A stretch of DNA of 35,525 bases. Origin: Paenarthrobacter sp. CM16. Its GTDB lineage: Bacteria; Actinomycetota; Actinomycetes; Actinomycetales; Micrococcaceae. The translations under genes were made by a program, and so were the position numbers. A model generated the notes under the pieces. It was given only the letters and a program-made list of their open reading frames with translations, ran no database searches and was not told the origin of the DNA. Of the stretch, positions 1 through 7,525 are shown one piece after another. The stretch spans positions 1 through 35,525 of the forward strand of contig NZ_JABMCX010000006.1 in the NCBI RefSeq assembly GCF_013179505.1. Direction: 5' to 3'. Within the stretch, counting starts at the first letter, position 1. Each line of letters starts with the position of its first letter.

Positions 1-282
1 ACTCCAGCGCAGCTCATCAAGGTCGCCGGTGAGGTGGTGGACCTGGCAACGGAGCTTTTTGACGTGGCCAATTCCAACGTCATCAGTGACGTCGCCGCTG
101 CCACCGATGCAGCCCGGGCCGCTGCTACTACTGCCCGGGTCAACATCGACATCAACGTGGTTGCCATCAAGCCTGGCGAAGCCCGTTCCCGCCTGGCGGA
201 GCAGACGGACGGGATTGAAGCCAAAGTGGTTCTCGCCGCTGATGCCCTGGTGCAGCGCGTACGCGAAAGGATCCTCTCATGA
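1..282 (+). CDS. fchA: Methenyltetrahydrofolate cyclohydrolase (FchA/FTCD cyclodeaminase-like), 3' part
   Basis: Only the last 93 codons are present; the frame is open from base 1, so the gene begins upstream of the window. The visible part is the helical C-terminus of the formiminotransferase-cyclodeaminase/FchA family, with the VVDLATELFDVANSNVISDV segment followed by an Ala-rich stretch and NIDINVVAIKP. In this family the protein hydrolyses 5,10-methenyl-THF to 10-formyl-THF in the cytoplasm. Its TGA overlaps the folD ATG (ATGA at 279-282), so the two are translationally coupled. The partnership matters because the FolD next door appears to lack the residue needed for its own cyclohydrolase step. 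The family call rests on remembered sequence pattern; the N-terminal half cannot be checked. Confidence 0.8.
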   Translation, partial: TPAQLIKVAGEVVDLATELFDVANSNVISDVAAATDAARAAATTARVNIDINVVAIKPGEARSRLAEQTDGIEAKVVLAADALVQRVRERILS

Positions 283-1181
283 GTACTGCTGTTCGCGGGA
301 ACACCGAGGTGCTTTCCGGGAAGGAACTCGCTTCCCGGATCCAGCAGCACGCCCGGGATGAGGCCCGCATCCTTCACTCCGAGGGATTGCGGATCACCCT
401 GGCTGTTGTGGTGGCCACGGAGGACGAGTCAACGCACTGGTATGTCCGTTCGATCGAGCGTGCGGCCGAACGTGCCGGAATTGCTTGCAGGATTGTGGAT
501 CTAGGCCCGGATGCCAGCGAGCAAGCACTGGCCGGTGTCCTCGAAGACCTCAGCGCCGAACCAACCGTCCATGGGATCATCCTCCAGACTCCCCTGCCGG
601 CCGCCGTTCGCGCTGACCGGCTGGTGGGGCTCATTGTCCCCGGGAAGGACATCGACGGCGCCAACCCCCTCAGCCTGGGCCGCTTGGCTGTGGGGCAGCC
701 CGCCTTCGCACCTGCTACCGCCCAGGCTGTGGTGGAGTTGCTGGACCACTTCCAGGTTCCGATCGCTGGACGCAACGTGGCCGTCGTCGGACGTTCCGCC
801 GTGGTGGGCAAGCCGTTGGCCCTGCTCCTCCTTGAAAGGGACGCGACCGTCACTATCTGCCATTCCAAATCCGGACCGCTGGAACGCTACACCCGGCCGG
901 CCGACGTCGTGGTGGTTGCCGCGGGGCGCACAGGACTGCTCAAGGGCAGCCACCTTTCACCGGAGACTGTGGTGATCGACGTCGGCACGAACGTTCTTCC
1001 CGATGGTTCCCTGGTGGGGGACGTGGACGAAGCCAGTGTTACCGGCGTGGCCGCCGGCCTGAGCCCGGTTCCCGGCGGCGTGGGGTCGGTGACCACCGCA
1101 CTGTTGCTGCTGCACACGGCTGAGGCTGCGCGGCAACAGTCCCACGCTGCCCTGCTGACTGCTTCCACTTCCCGGATCTGA
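279..1181 (+). CDS. folD: Methylenetetrahydrofolate dehydrogenase (FolD), predicted dehydrogenase-only
   Basis: 300 residues, the usual FolD length, cytoplasmic. It oxidises 5,10-methylene-THF to methenyl-THF with NAD(P)+; ordinary FolD then also hydrolyses methenyl-THF. Visible marks are the N-terminal catalytic domain with LAVVVA, the YVxxK-equivalent segment at 55-59, IILQTPLP with Gln102, KDIDG with Asp123/Asp125, and a C-terminal Rossmann domain with VVGRSAVVGKP and SPVPGGVGSVTTALL. The catalytic Lys of the YVxxK motif (Lys54 in E. coli, Lys56 in the human enzyme) is Ile59 here (YVRSIER, codon ATC 453-455). In the human enzyme that lysine is needed for cyclohydrolase but not dehydrogenase activity. 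The start overlaps the fchA stop. A sarcosine/betaine-type C1 oxidation role is inferred from the neighbours. Confidence 0.93.
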   Translation: MSTAVRGNTEVLSGKELASRIQQHARDEARILHSEGLRITLAVVVATEDESTHWYVRSIERAAERAGIACRIVDLGPDASEQALAGVLEDLSAEPTVHGIILQTPLPAAVRADRLVGLIVPGKDIDGANPLSLGRLAVGQPAFAPATAQAVVELLDHFQVPIAGRNVAVVGRSAVVGKPLALLLLERDATVTICHSKSGPLERYTRPADVVVVAAGRTGLLKGSHLSPETVVIDVGTNVLPDGSLVGDVDEASVTGVAAGLSPVPGGVGSVTTALLLLHTAEAARQQSHAALLTASTSRI

Positions 1182-1192
1182 AGGGTTTACCC

Positions 1193-3511
1193 ATGCATGC
1201 CAAAGCTCCGCGCGAGAACATCGACGAGTCACAACTGACCGTCACCAAACCCAAGACCAAAGCTGTAGGCATCCCCGCTGTTGCCAACGCCTTGAAAATT
1301 TCGTTGGAACAGATGGGGCCGCTGCGCAGCGTCCAGACCCTGCTGGCAGTGAACCAGTTGGACGGGTTCGACTGCATGGGGTGCGCCTGGCCGGAACACG
1401 AAAAGCGCAATGCGGCAGAGTTCTGCGAGAACGGCGCCAAGGCCGTGGCCGAGGAAGCTACCCGACGCCGGGTCACACCGGAGTTCTTCGCCAAGCACTC
1501 CGTTGCCGAACTCAGAACCCGAGATGATTTCTGGCTTGGCCAGCAAGGCCGGATTACGCATCCGATGTTCCTGGATGAAGGCGCTACCCATTACACCCCC
1601 ATTGGGTGGGATGACGCCTATGACCTTATGGCCGAGGAACTGCGGGGAATGGAACACCCTGGCCAGTCGGTGTTCTACACCTCCGGCCGCACCTCCAACG
1701 AGGCAGCGTTTGTCTATCAGCTTTTGGTCCGGGGACTTGGGACCAACAACCTCCCGGACTGCTCCAACATGTGCCACGAGTCCTCCGGCTCCGCGCTGGT
1801 GGAGACCATCGGCATCGGCAAGGGCTCGGTCAGCCTGACGGACCTGGAGACGGCGTCGCTGATCTTCGTGGCGGGGCAGAATCCCGGAACCAACCACCCC
1901 CGCATGCTCAGCGCCCTGGAAAAGGCGAAGAAGAACGGGGCGGTCATCGTCTCGGTGAATCCGCTTCCTGAAGCCGGGCTCCTGCATTTTGAAAACCCAC
2001 AGCATGTGGCCGGGATGATCCAAGGAACCCAACTGACGGACGATTTCCTGCAGATCCGCGCAGGCGGAGACCAGGCCCTCTTCCAGGGACTGGGCAAATA
2101 CCTGCTCGAAGCCGAAGCTGCCGGACGCAATACCCCGGGCCTGCAAACAGTGCTGGACCACAACTTCATCGAGAACCACACGGTGGGCCTCGACGATTAC
2201 CTGCGCTACCTGGAGAAGGTGGAATGGGATGACATTGTGGAGGCAACCGGGCTCACTTTGGAACAGATCCATTCCACCGGTGAGCGAATGCTCGCTTCCA
2301 GCGCCACCATCGTGTGTTGGGCCATGGGCCTGACCCAGCACAAGCATTCCGTCCCCACCCTCCGCGACGTAGTGAACGTCCTGCTGCTGCAAGGCAACAT
2401 CGGCAAGCCCGGCGCCGGAGTCTGCCCGGTCCGCGGCCACTCCAACGTCCAAGGCGACCGCACCATGGGCATCTTCGAAAAGATGCCCGAGGCCTTCCAC
2501 GATCGGCTGGACCAGGAATTCGGGTTCCGCTCCCCCCGCGAACATGGCTACGACACCGTGGCAGCAATCCGCGCCATGCGGGACGGAAAAGTCCGTTTCT
2601 TCATGGGCATGGGAGGCAACTTCGTCCGGGCCGCCCCCGATTCGGAGGTCACCGAGCAAGCCTTGGCCAACACCCGGCTGACCGTTCAGATCTCCACCAA
2701 GCTCAACCACTCGCACCTGTCCACTGGCCGGCGGGCGTTGATCCTGCCCACCCTCGGGCGCACCGAGAAGGACACCCAGCGGACCGGCGACCAGCGCGTC
2801 ACCGTGGAAGATTCCATGAGCGCCGTCCACGCATCACGCGGACGCCTCAAGCCCGCAAGTGAACACCTGCACTCCGAAGTAGCAATCGTGTGCAACCTCG
2901 CCCACCGGCTGTTCACCGATGGCCACAGTCGCCTGCCCAACACTCCCCAGGCGGCCTGGCTCGCCATGCGGGACGATTACACCCTGATCCGGAAGCACAT
3001 TGAAGCCGTGTTTGATGGCTTTGAGGACTTTGAAGCCCGGATCCAACATCCTGGCGGCTTTGTGCTCCCCCATCCGCCCCGCGATGCGAGGAAGTTCGAC
3101 ACCGTGTCCGGGAAAGCACACTTCACCGGCAACGAACTGGAGTTCATCAAAATCCCACCGGGCCGGCTGGTCCTTCAGACCCTGCGCTCACACGACCAGT
3201 ACAACACCACCATCTACGGCAAGGACGACCGCTACCGTGGCATCCATGGGGGCCGGCGCGTGGTGCTCGTCAACGCTGACGACATCACCGAACTTGGATT
3301 CTCCGACGGCGACATGGTCCACCTGATCTCCGAGTTCCAGGGAACGGACAGGCGGGCGGAGAACTTCCGGATCGTGTCCTACTCAACGCCCAAGGGCTGT
3401 GCCGCCGCGTATTACCCGGAAACGAACGTTCTGGTGCCCCTCGATTCCGTGGCGGACACCAGCGGAACGCCCACGTCCAAGTCCGTGATCATCAGGCTGG
3501 AGAAGGCCTGA
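1193..3511 (+). CDS. FdhF/YdeP-type molybdopterin oxidoreductase (formate dehydrogenase alpha-like)
   Basis: 772 residues, no signal peptide, so probably cytoplasmic. The sequence fits the molybdopterin oxidoreductase alpha-subunit family that includes YdeP and is related to formate dehydrogenase. Near the N-terminus are Cys61, Cys64 (GFDCMGCAWP) and Cys78, candidate Fe-S ligands. CSNMCHESSG places Cys194 where the family has the Mo-coordinating Cys or selenocysteine. Further on are VSVNPLPEAG, the cofactor-binding QGNIGKPGAGVCPVRGHSNV segment, and a C-terminal molydopterin-dinucleotide domain (LRSHDQYNTTIYG). It lies 11 nt after folD and before formaldehyde dehydrogenase and a MoeA homologue, which supports formate oxidation to CO2 as the last C1 step. 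No separate beta/gamma subunit is seen, so the electron acceptor is unknown. The exact substrate is inferred from context. Confidence 0.88.
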   Translation: MHAKAPRENIDESQLTVTKPKTKAVGIPAVANALKISLEQMGPLRSVQTLLAVNQLDGFDCMGCAWPEHEKRNAAEFCENGAKAVAEEATRRRVTPEFFAKHSVAELRTRDDFWLGQQGRITHPMFLDEGATHYTPIGWDDAYDLMAEELRGMEHPGQSVFYTSGRTSNEAAFVYQLLVRGLGTNNLPDCSNMCHESSGSALVETIGIGKGSVSLTDLETASLIFVAGQNPGTNHPRMLSALEKAKKNGAVIVSVNPLPEAGLLHFENPQHVAGMIQGTQLTDDFLQIRAGGDQALFQGLGKYLLEAEAAGRNTPGLQTVLDHNFIENHTVGLDDYLRYLEKVEWDDIVEATGLTLEQIHSTGERMLASSATIVCWAMGLTQHKHSVPTLRDVVNVLLLQGNIGKPGAGVCPVRGHSNVQGDRTMGIFEKMPEAFHDRLDQEFGFRSPREHGYDTVAAIRAMRDGKVRFFMGMGGNFVRAAPDSEVTEQALANTRLTVQISTKLNHSHLSTGRRALILPTLGRTEKDTQRTGDQRVTVEDSMSAVHASRGRLKPASEHLHSEVAIVCNLAHRLFTDGHSRLPNTPQAAWLAMRDDYTLIRKHIEAVFDGFEDFEARIQHPGGFVLPHPPRDARKFDTVSGKAHFTGNELEFIKIPPGRLVLQTLRSHDQYNTTIYGKDDRYRGIHGGRRVVLVNADDITELGFSDGDMVHLISEFQGTDRRAENFRIVSYSTPKGCAAAYYPETNVLVPLDSVADTSGTPTSKSVIIRLEKA

Positions 3512-3568
3512 GTTCCAACAAGAGTTCCAACAAGAGTTCCAACAAGAGTTCCAACAAGAGTTCCAACA
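3510..3568. repeat. 12-bp tandem repeat, about 4.9 units
   Basis: Unit GAGTTCCAACAA is repeated at 3510, 3522, 3534 and 3546 with a last 11-base copy at 3558. All copies are identical. The array starts on the second base of the TGA stop (3509-3511) of the molybdoenzyme gene. If the stop were read through, the frame would continue as VPTR repeats. Origin by slippage is likely because the copies are perfect. Confidence 0.97.
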
Positions 3569-3570
3569 GT

Positions 3571-3652
3571 CCAATGGTCCGTGGGAGGTGCTTCGGTGGC
3601 CTGAAACCTGGGGAGGTATTTCTTCATCGAAGCACCGCTTTCGGACCATTGG
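3571..3652. promoter_or_regulatory. Long inverted repeat upstream of formaldehyde dehydrogenase
   Basis: Two 25-base arms face each other, 3571-3595 and 3628-3652. The outer 11 bases (CCAATGGTCCG / CGGACCATTGG) and the next block of 9 (GGTGCTTCG / CGAAGCACC) match perfectly; a 5-base stretch between them does not. The spacer is 32 nt. It could be a leader RNA hairpin, or two opposed copies of a regulator site of the form CCAATGGTCCG-N5-GGTGCTTCG. It ends 40 nt before the fdhA start. Which regulator would bind is not known; the IclR gene at 6348 is a candidate. Confidence 0.7.
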
Positions 3653-3692
3653 GCAGCGTATGTCAGTAACAGCCAAAGAACAGGGAGTGACC

Positions 3693-4910
3693 ATGTCAGG
3701 AAACAGAGCAGTCGCCTACAAGGAACCCGGTGTGGTGGAAATCATCGACACCGACTACCCAACGTTTGAGCTCAAGGACGGACCAGGCGTCAACCCCGCA
3801 AATGTCGGCCGGAAAGTACCCCACGGTGCGATCCTCCGCACCGTGACCACCAACATCTGCGGTTCGGACCAGCACATGGTCCGTGGCCGCACCACAGCTC
3901 CGCAGGATCTGGTCCTCGGCCACGAAATCACCGGCGAAGTGGTGGAGGTGGGACCCGACGTCGAGTTCATCAAGGTGGGCGACATCGTCTCGGTGCCGTT
4001 CAACATTTCCTGCGGCCGCTGCCGCAACTGCAAGGAACAGAAGACCGGCATCTGCCTCAACGTCAACCCGGACCGCCCCGGCAGTGCCTACGGTTACGTG
4101 GACATGGGCGGCTGGGTGGGTGGTCAGGCCGAATTCGTGCTGGTTCCTTACGCCGACTGGAACCTGCTGCGCTTCCCGGACCGCGATCAGGCCCTGGAAA
4201 AGATCATGGACTTGACCATGCTCTCAGACATCTTCCCCACCGGCTTCCACGGCGCAGTCACGGCCGGTGTGGGCGTGGGGTCCACTGTTTACGTCGCAGG
4301 TGCCGGGCCCGTAGGCCTTGCCGCCGCCGTCGGCGCCCAACTGTTGGGTGCCGCCGTCGTGATTGTGGGCGACATGAACGAGGACCGCCTGGCCCAGGCG
4401 CGCTCCTTCGGCTGTGAAACGGTCAATGTGTCCAATGGCGACCCCAAGGAACAGATTGCGCAGATCCTCGGCGTCCCGGAAGTGGACTGCGGCGTGGACG
4501 CTGTGGGATTCGAAGCCCGCGGCCACGGCAAGGACGCCTCCCATGAGGCTCCGGCCACCGTGTTGAACTCCCTCATGGACATCACTGCCGCCGGCGGATC
4601 CCTGGGCATCCCGGGCCTCTATGTCACCGGCGACCCAGGCGGAATCGACGACGCAGCCAAGCACGGCTCGCTCTCGCTCTCCCTGGGCACAGGCTGGGCC
4701 AAGTCCCTGTCCTTCACCACCGGTCAGTGCCCGGTCATGAAGTACAACCGTCAGTTGATGATGGCGATCCTTCATGACAAGGTCCAGATCGCCAAGGCAG
4801 TGAACGCCCAGGCAATCCCGCTCGAGGACGCTCCCCGCGGTTACGCAGAGTTCGACGCCGGCGCGGCAACAAAGTTCGTGCTGAACCCCAACGGCTACGT
4901 GAAGGCCTAA
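3693..4910 (+). CDS. fdhA: Glutathione-independent formaldehyde dehydrogenase
   Basis: 405 residues, close to the roughly 400 of the Pseudomonas putida enzyme. It belongs to the zinc-dependent medium-chain dehydrogenases and oxidises formaldehyde to formate with NAD+ and no thiol cofactor. Catalytic zinc ligands are Cys56 (NICGSDQH) and His77 (GHEITGEVVEVG). The structural zinc site is Cys107, Cys110, Cys113 and Cys121 (CGRCRNCKEQKTGIC). The Rossmann fold is VAGAGPVGLAAAVGAQ. The open frame extends upstream to 3588 and has an ATG at 3660, but the ATG at 3693 has AGGGAG 5 nt before it and gives the canonical SGNRAVAYKEPG start. Formaldehyde from methyl-group oxidation would be detoxified here and passed to the upstream formate-oxidising enzyme. 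Confidence 0.95.
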   Translation: MSGNRAVAYKEPGVVEIIDTDYPTFELKDGPGVNPANVGRKVPHGAILRTVTTNICGSDQHMVRGRTTAPQDLVLGHEITGEVVEVGPDVEFIKVGDIVSVPFNISCGRCRNCKEQKTGICLNVNPDRPGSAYGYVDMGGWVGGQAEFVLVPYADWNLLRFPDRDQALEKIMDLTMLSDIFPTGFHGAVTAGVGVGSTVYVAGAGPVGLAAAVGAQLLGAAVVIVGDMNEDRLAQARSFGCETVNVSNGDPKEQIAQILGVPEVDCGVDAVGFEARGHGKDASHEAPATVLNSLMDITAAGGSLGIPGLYVTGDPGGIDDAAKHGSLSLSLGTGWAKSLSFTTGQCPVMKYNRQLMMAILHDKVQIAKAVNAQAIPLEDAPRGYAEFDAGAATKFVLNPNGYVKA

Positions 4911-4927
4911 GGCAGTACGCATCAACT

Positions 4928-4982
4928 GATACCGGGGACTGCGCGGCAGGAATTACGGGAAGGCCGCACAGTCCCCGGTATC
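4928..4982 (+). terminator. Strong hairpin between fdhA and moeA
   Basis: A 20-base arm at 4928-4947 (GATACCGGGGACTGCGCGGC) pairs with 4963-4982, 19 of 20 positions matching, around a 15-base loop. It starts 18 nt after the fdhA stop. No T-run follows, so it may be an actinobacterial terminator without a U tail, an mRNA-stabilising 3' hairpin or an attenuator before moeA. Confidence 0.65.
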
Positions 4983-5015
4983 TGCGGTTAACCTCCTCCC
5001 AGGAAGCGGACATCC

Positions 5016-6224
5016 ATGCTGACCCAAGAAATCGCCGGCGTTTCCGTGCGGCACTCACCCGCCTGGGCTGATGCCCGGCAATTGGCCTACGATTGCGCCG
5101 GCCCGCTCCCGCCGTCCAAAGCCTCCCTCCGCGAAGCAATCGGGCACACCCTGGCCCGCGCAGTCACCGCCCCGCGGGACCTTCCGCACTACGCGTCATC
5201 GGCAATGGACGGCTGGGCCATCAACGGCGGCGGTCCGTGGTTATTGACGACGGCGGGGCTACCGCTCTCACCGGGCGAAGCCAGCACTATCGCCACTGGC
5301 GGGCTGGTCCCGGCCGGGGCTTCGGGGGTCCTGCGCAAGGAAAGCGGCCAGGTCTCCGGGGAAGGACAGCTCTTGCTCAGGCACGATGCAAAACCGGGCG
5401 AAACGTTGCCCGGCCGGCACATTCGTCCGGCAGGAGAGGAAGCCAGGGCAGGCGATGTCCTCATCCCCGCCGGCACACTGCTCAACCCTGCCCACATTGC
5501 CCTGGCCGCCGTGGCAGGCCACGATCACCTCCAGGTACAGCGCAAGCCGAGGGTCGCCGTCGTACTGACCGGCTCGGAAGTAATCACTTCCGGGGAGCCG
5601 GCAGCAGGACAGGTCCGTGACGCCTTCGGGCCACAGCTGGATGCCGTCATTTCACAATTGGGCGGGGAACCCGGCGGCCAGCGCAGGATAGGCGACTCGT
5701 ACGAAGAGTGGGTGGGCGCGCTGGGAAGCGTTCCCGGGGCCTTGCCGCCGGACGTCACCATCACCACCGGCGGAACCGGAAAATCCGGGACGGACCACTT
5801 CCGCCAAGCCGTTGCCGCGCTCGGCGGCCGGTTCCTCCTTGACGAGATCGCCATGCGGCCCGGACATCCGGCTGTGCTGGCGGAACTTCCCGAGGGCCGC
5901 TTCATCATTGGACTTCCAGGGAACCCCCTGGCCGCGATGATGGCCCTGATGACCGTAGGCGAACCCTTGCTGGCCGCCCTCGGACAAAGGCCGCTCCGGC
6001 CAGCCGGGCTGATGACGTCCGGGGCCGACATCGATCCGGACCCGGGACGGACACGCCTCATCCCCTGCAGCGTGCTCCATGACGTGGTGTTCCCTGCCTC
6101 CCGCACGGGCCCGGGCATGATGCGCGGGCTTGCTTGGGCAGACGGCTACATGGCCGTTCCCCCGGAAGGCGTCGCGGCCGGCGCGCCCGTACCCGTCCTC
6201 CCCCTGCCGTGGACACGCTCATAA
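5016..6224 (+). CDS. moeA: MoeA-like molybdopterin molybdenumtransferase
   Basis: 402 residues, typical MoeA length. MoeA inserts molybdenum into adenylylated molybdopterin in the cytoplasm. Visible are SAMDGWAI (usual SAMDGYAV, with the conserved Asp), the PGETLPGRHIRPAGEEARAGDVL segment, VVLTGSEV, TTGGTGKSGTDHF where most MoeA have SGGVSVGxxD, and GLPGNPLAAMM. The SGG loop departs from consensus, so this is a divergent, perhaps dedicated, paralogue. AGGAAG precedes the ATG. It lies near a molybdoenzyme gene with only fdhA between, which suggests that it matures that enzyme. Housekeeping moeA elsewhere in the genome cannot be excluded. Confidence 0.87.
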   Translation: MLTQEIAGVSVRHSPAWADARQLAYDCAGPLPPSKASLREAIGHTLARAVTAPRDLPHYASSAMDGWAINGGGPWLLTTAGLPLSPGEASTIATGGLVPAGASGVLRKESGQVSGEGQLLLRHDAKPGETLPGRHIRPAGEEARAGDVLIPAGTLLNPAHIALAAVAGHDHLQVQRKPRVAVVLTGSEVITSGEPAAGQVRDAFGPQLDAVISQLGGEPGGQRRIGDSYEEWVGALGSVPGALPPDVTITTGGTGKSGTDHFRQAVAALGGRFLLDEIAMRPGHPAVLAELPEGRFIIGLPGNPLAAMMALMTVGEPLLAALGQRPLRPAGLMTSGADIDPDPGRTRLIPCSVLHDVVFPASRTGPGMMRGLAWADGYMAVPPEGVAAGAPVPVLPLPWTRS

Positions 6225-6347
6225 GGTGGGCGCCCATGGTGTGAAAGAGTCCCTGCAAAACTCCGTCTAGGATGAGGTCAGACGAGCGTGCAGGCCGGAC
6301 AACGCACCACCTTGGGCGGCCTGCCTGGACAACGGACACGAGGCATC

Positions 6348-7154
6348 ATGGCCGCACGGAACAACCCGGACATCGACAAGGACGCAGACGCCCACACCGG
6401 CGGCGTCCAATCCGTGGACCGTGCCCTCCAGATCCTGGAAATCCTGGCCCGTGAAGGTGACGCCGGGGTAAGTGAGATCGCCGAGGAAATGGGCATCCAC
6501 AAGTCCACAGTCTCCAGGTTGGTAGGTTCCTTGGTCAGCCGGGACATCGTCCGGCAAAACAGCGAGCGCGGCAAATACCAACTGGGTTTCGGCATACTTC
6601 GCCTGGCCTCTTCCATTCCCGGCAGGCTGAGTGTGGTCCACGAGGCCCGGGGGGTCCTGGAATCGTTGGCGGCCGAATACAAGGAAACGGTGAATCTGGC
6701 CGTGCTTCGCTCCAACTATGCCGTCAACGTGGACCAGGCAATGGGTCCCTCAACATTGGCCACCTATGACTGGGTGGGCAGCCTGACCCCGCTGCATGCC
6801 ACCTCCAGCGGCAAAGTCCTTCTTGCCGCGTTGACCGCTGACGAAAGATCCCAGGTCCTCAAGACTGTGGGCCTGCCCGCCCGAACGCCGCGCACCGTCA
6901 CCAACCGGGGTGAGCTGGAAAAGCAACTGCTTGAGGTCGCCCGAAACGGCTACGCCACGGTTCATGAAGAGTTTGAAATCGGCCTTACTGCCATCGCCGT
7001 ACCCGTCTTCAACCACGCGGGAAGTGTGATCGCCGCGGTCAGTATCTCCGGGCCGGCGTTCAGGTTCTCTCCCGAGGACCAACCCGGGCTCATTGCGGGC
7101 CTCCGCGAGGCCGGCCTGACCATCAGCGCTCGAATGGGCTACAGGCACCGCTAG
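6348..7154 (+). CDS. IclR-family transcriptional regulator
   Basis: 268 residues. An N-terminal winged helix (SVDRALQILEILAREGDAGVSEIAEEMGIHKSTVSRLVGSL) is followed by the IclR effector domain (LTPLHATSSGKVLLAAL, GYATVHEEFEIGLTAIAVPV, AVSISGPAFRF). The frame is open back to 6288, but the ATG at 6348 has GAGG 4-5 nt ahead and is the better start. It sits between the C1-oxidation genes and the BCCT transporter on the same strand, so control of one or both is likely. The 14-bp palindrome at 7217-7230 is the nearest obvious operator-like site. The ligand is unknown; a betaine catabolite is a guess from neighbours. Confidence 0.92.
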   Translation: MAARNNPDIDKDADAHTGGVQSVDRALQILEILAREGDAGVSEIAEEMGIHKSTVSRLVGSLVSRDIVRQNSERGKYQLGFGILRLASSIPGRLSVVHEARGVLESLAAEYKETVNLAVLRSNYAVNVDQAMGPSTLATYDWVGSLTPLHATSSGKVLLAALTADERSQVLKTVGLPARTPRTVTNRGELEKQLLEVARNGYATVHEEFEIGLTAIAVPVFNHAGSVIAAVSISGPAFRFSPEDQPGLIAGLREAGLTISARMGYRHR

Positions 7155-7216
7155 GCAGCGCTTTCGCGGGGGGCGGAGCAACTGCCCGTGGCAAGCACAC
7201 ATGCGACTCAAAGCCA

Positions 7217-7230
7217 ATTGATATATCAAT
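7217..7230. promoter_or_regulatory. Perfect 14-bp palindrome upstream of transporter operon
   Basis: ATTGATATATCAAT is its own reverse complement and is unusually AT-rich for this DNA. It lies 24 nt before a possible -35 (TTGACT, 7255-7260), which is followed after 17 nt by a weak -10 (CACTCT, 7278-7283). The 223 bases between the IclR stop and the next small ORF hold no other convincing gene. Operator function is inferred. Confidence 0.55.
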
Positions 7231-7377
7231 CTGCTGTTAAAGAGCCGAAAAGCCTTGACTTTGGGTGTGACGCGGAGCACTCTGTTGCATACCGCGAATG
7301 TTGTTGATTCATGCGGAACGCCTTCCAAGCTTCCAAAGCCCGGCGTTCAACCAACTGTCAAGCAAAAGAGGTGCACC

Positions 7378-7488
7378 ATGAATCTGCCCCTGAGTACGCC
7401 TGCACCGCAGGCTGCCAACGGGAAAATCATGGTCATCAAGGAAGCCCCCAACCTTCCGGCCGACCTCGCCCTTCAGGGCCATGTATAA
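7378..7488 (+). CDS. Small ORF, 36 residues, ahead of BCCT transporter
   Basis: It starts MNLPLSTPAPQAANGKIMVI and ends PADLALQGHV. It has a good ribosome site (AAGAGGTG, about 4 nt before ATG) and ends 37 nt before the transporter start. It has no membrane segment, no cysteine and no recognised domain. It may be a small protein made with the transporter or a leader peptide. It is not recognised, and the only support is the ribosome site and its position. Confidence 0.42.
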   Translation: MNLPLSTPAPQAANGKIMVIKEAPNLPADLALQGHV

Positions 7489-7525
7489 ACGCAAGCCCAT
7501 GACTCTCCGAGCAAAGGACCCGCTC

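Noticed and set aside
1229-2830. Open frame of 533 codons antisense to the molybdoenzyme gene
   Set aside because: Composition (His, Gly, Gln-rich, no domain) is that of a reverse shadow of GC-rich coding DNA; the + strand protein is a clear family member.
3588-3692. N-terminal extension of formaldehyde dehydrogenase from the upstream open frame
   Set aside because: It is only the inverted-repeat region read through; the ATG at 3693 has a proper ribosome site and gives the family's normal N-terminus.
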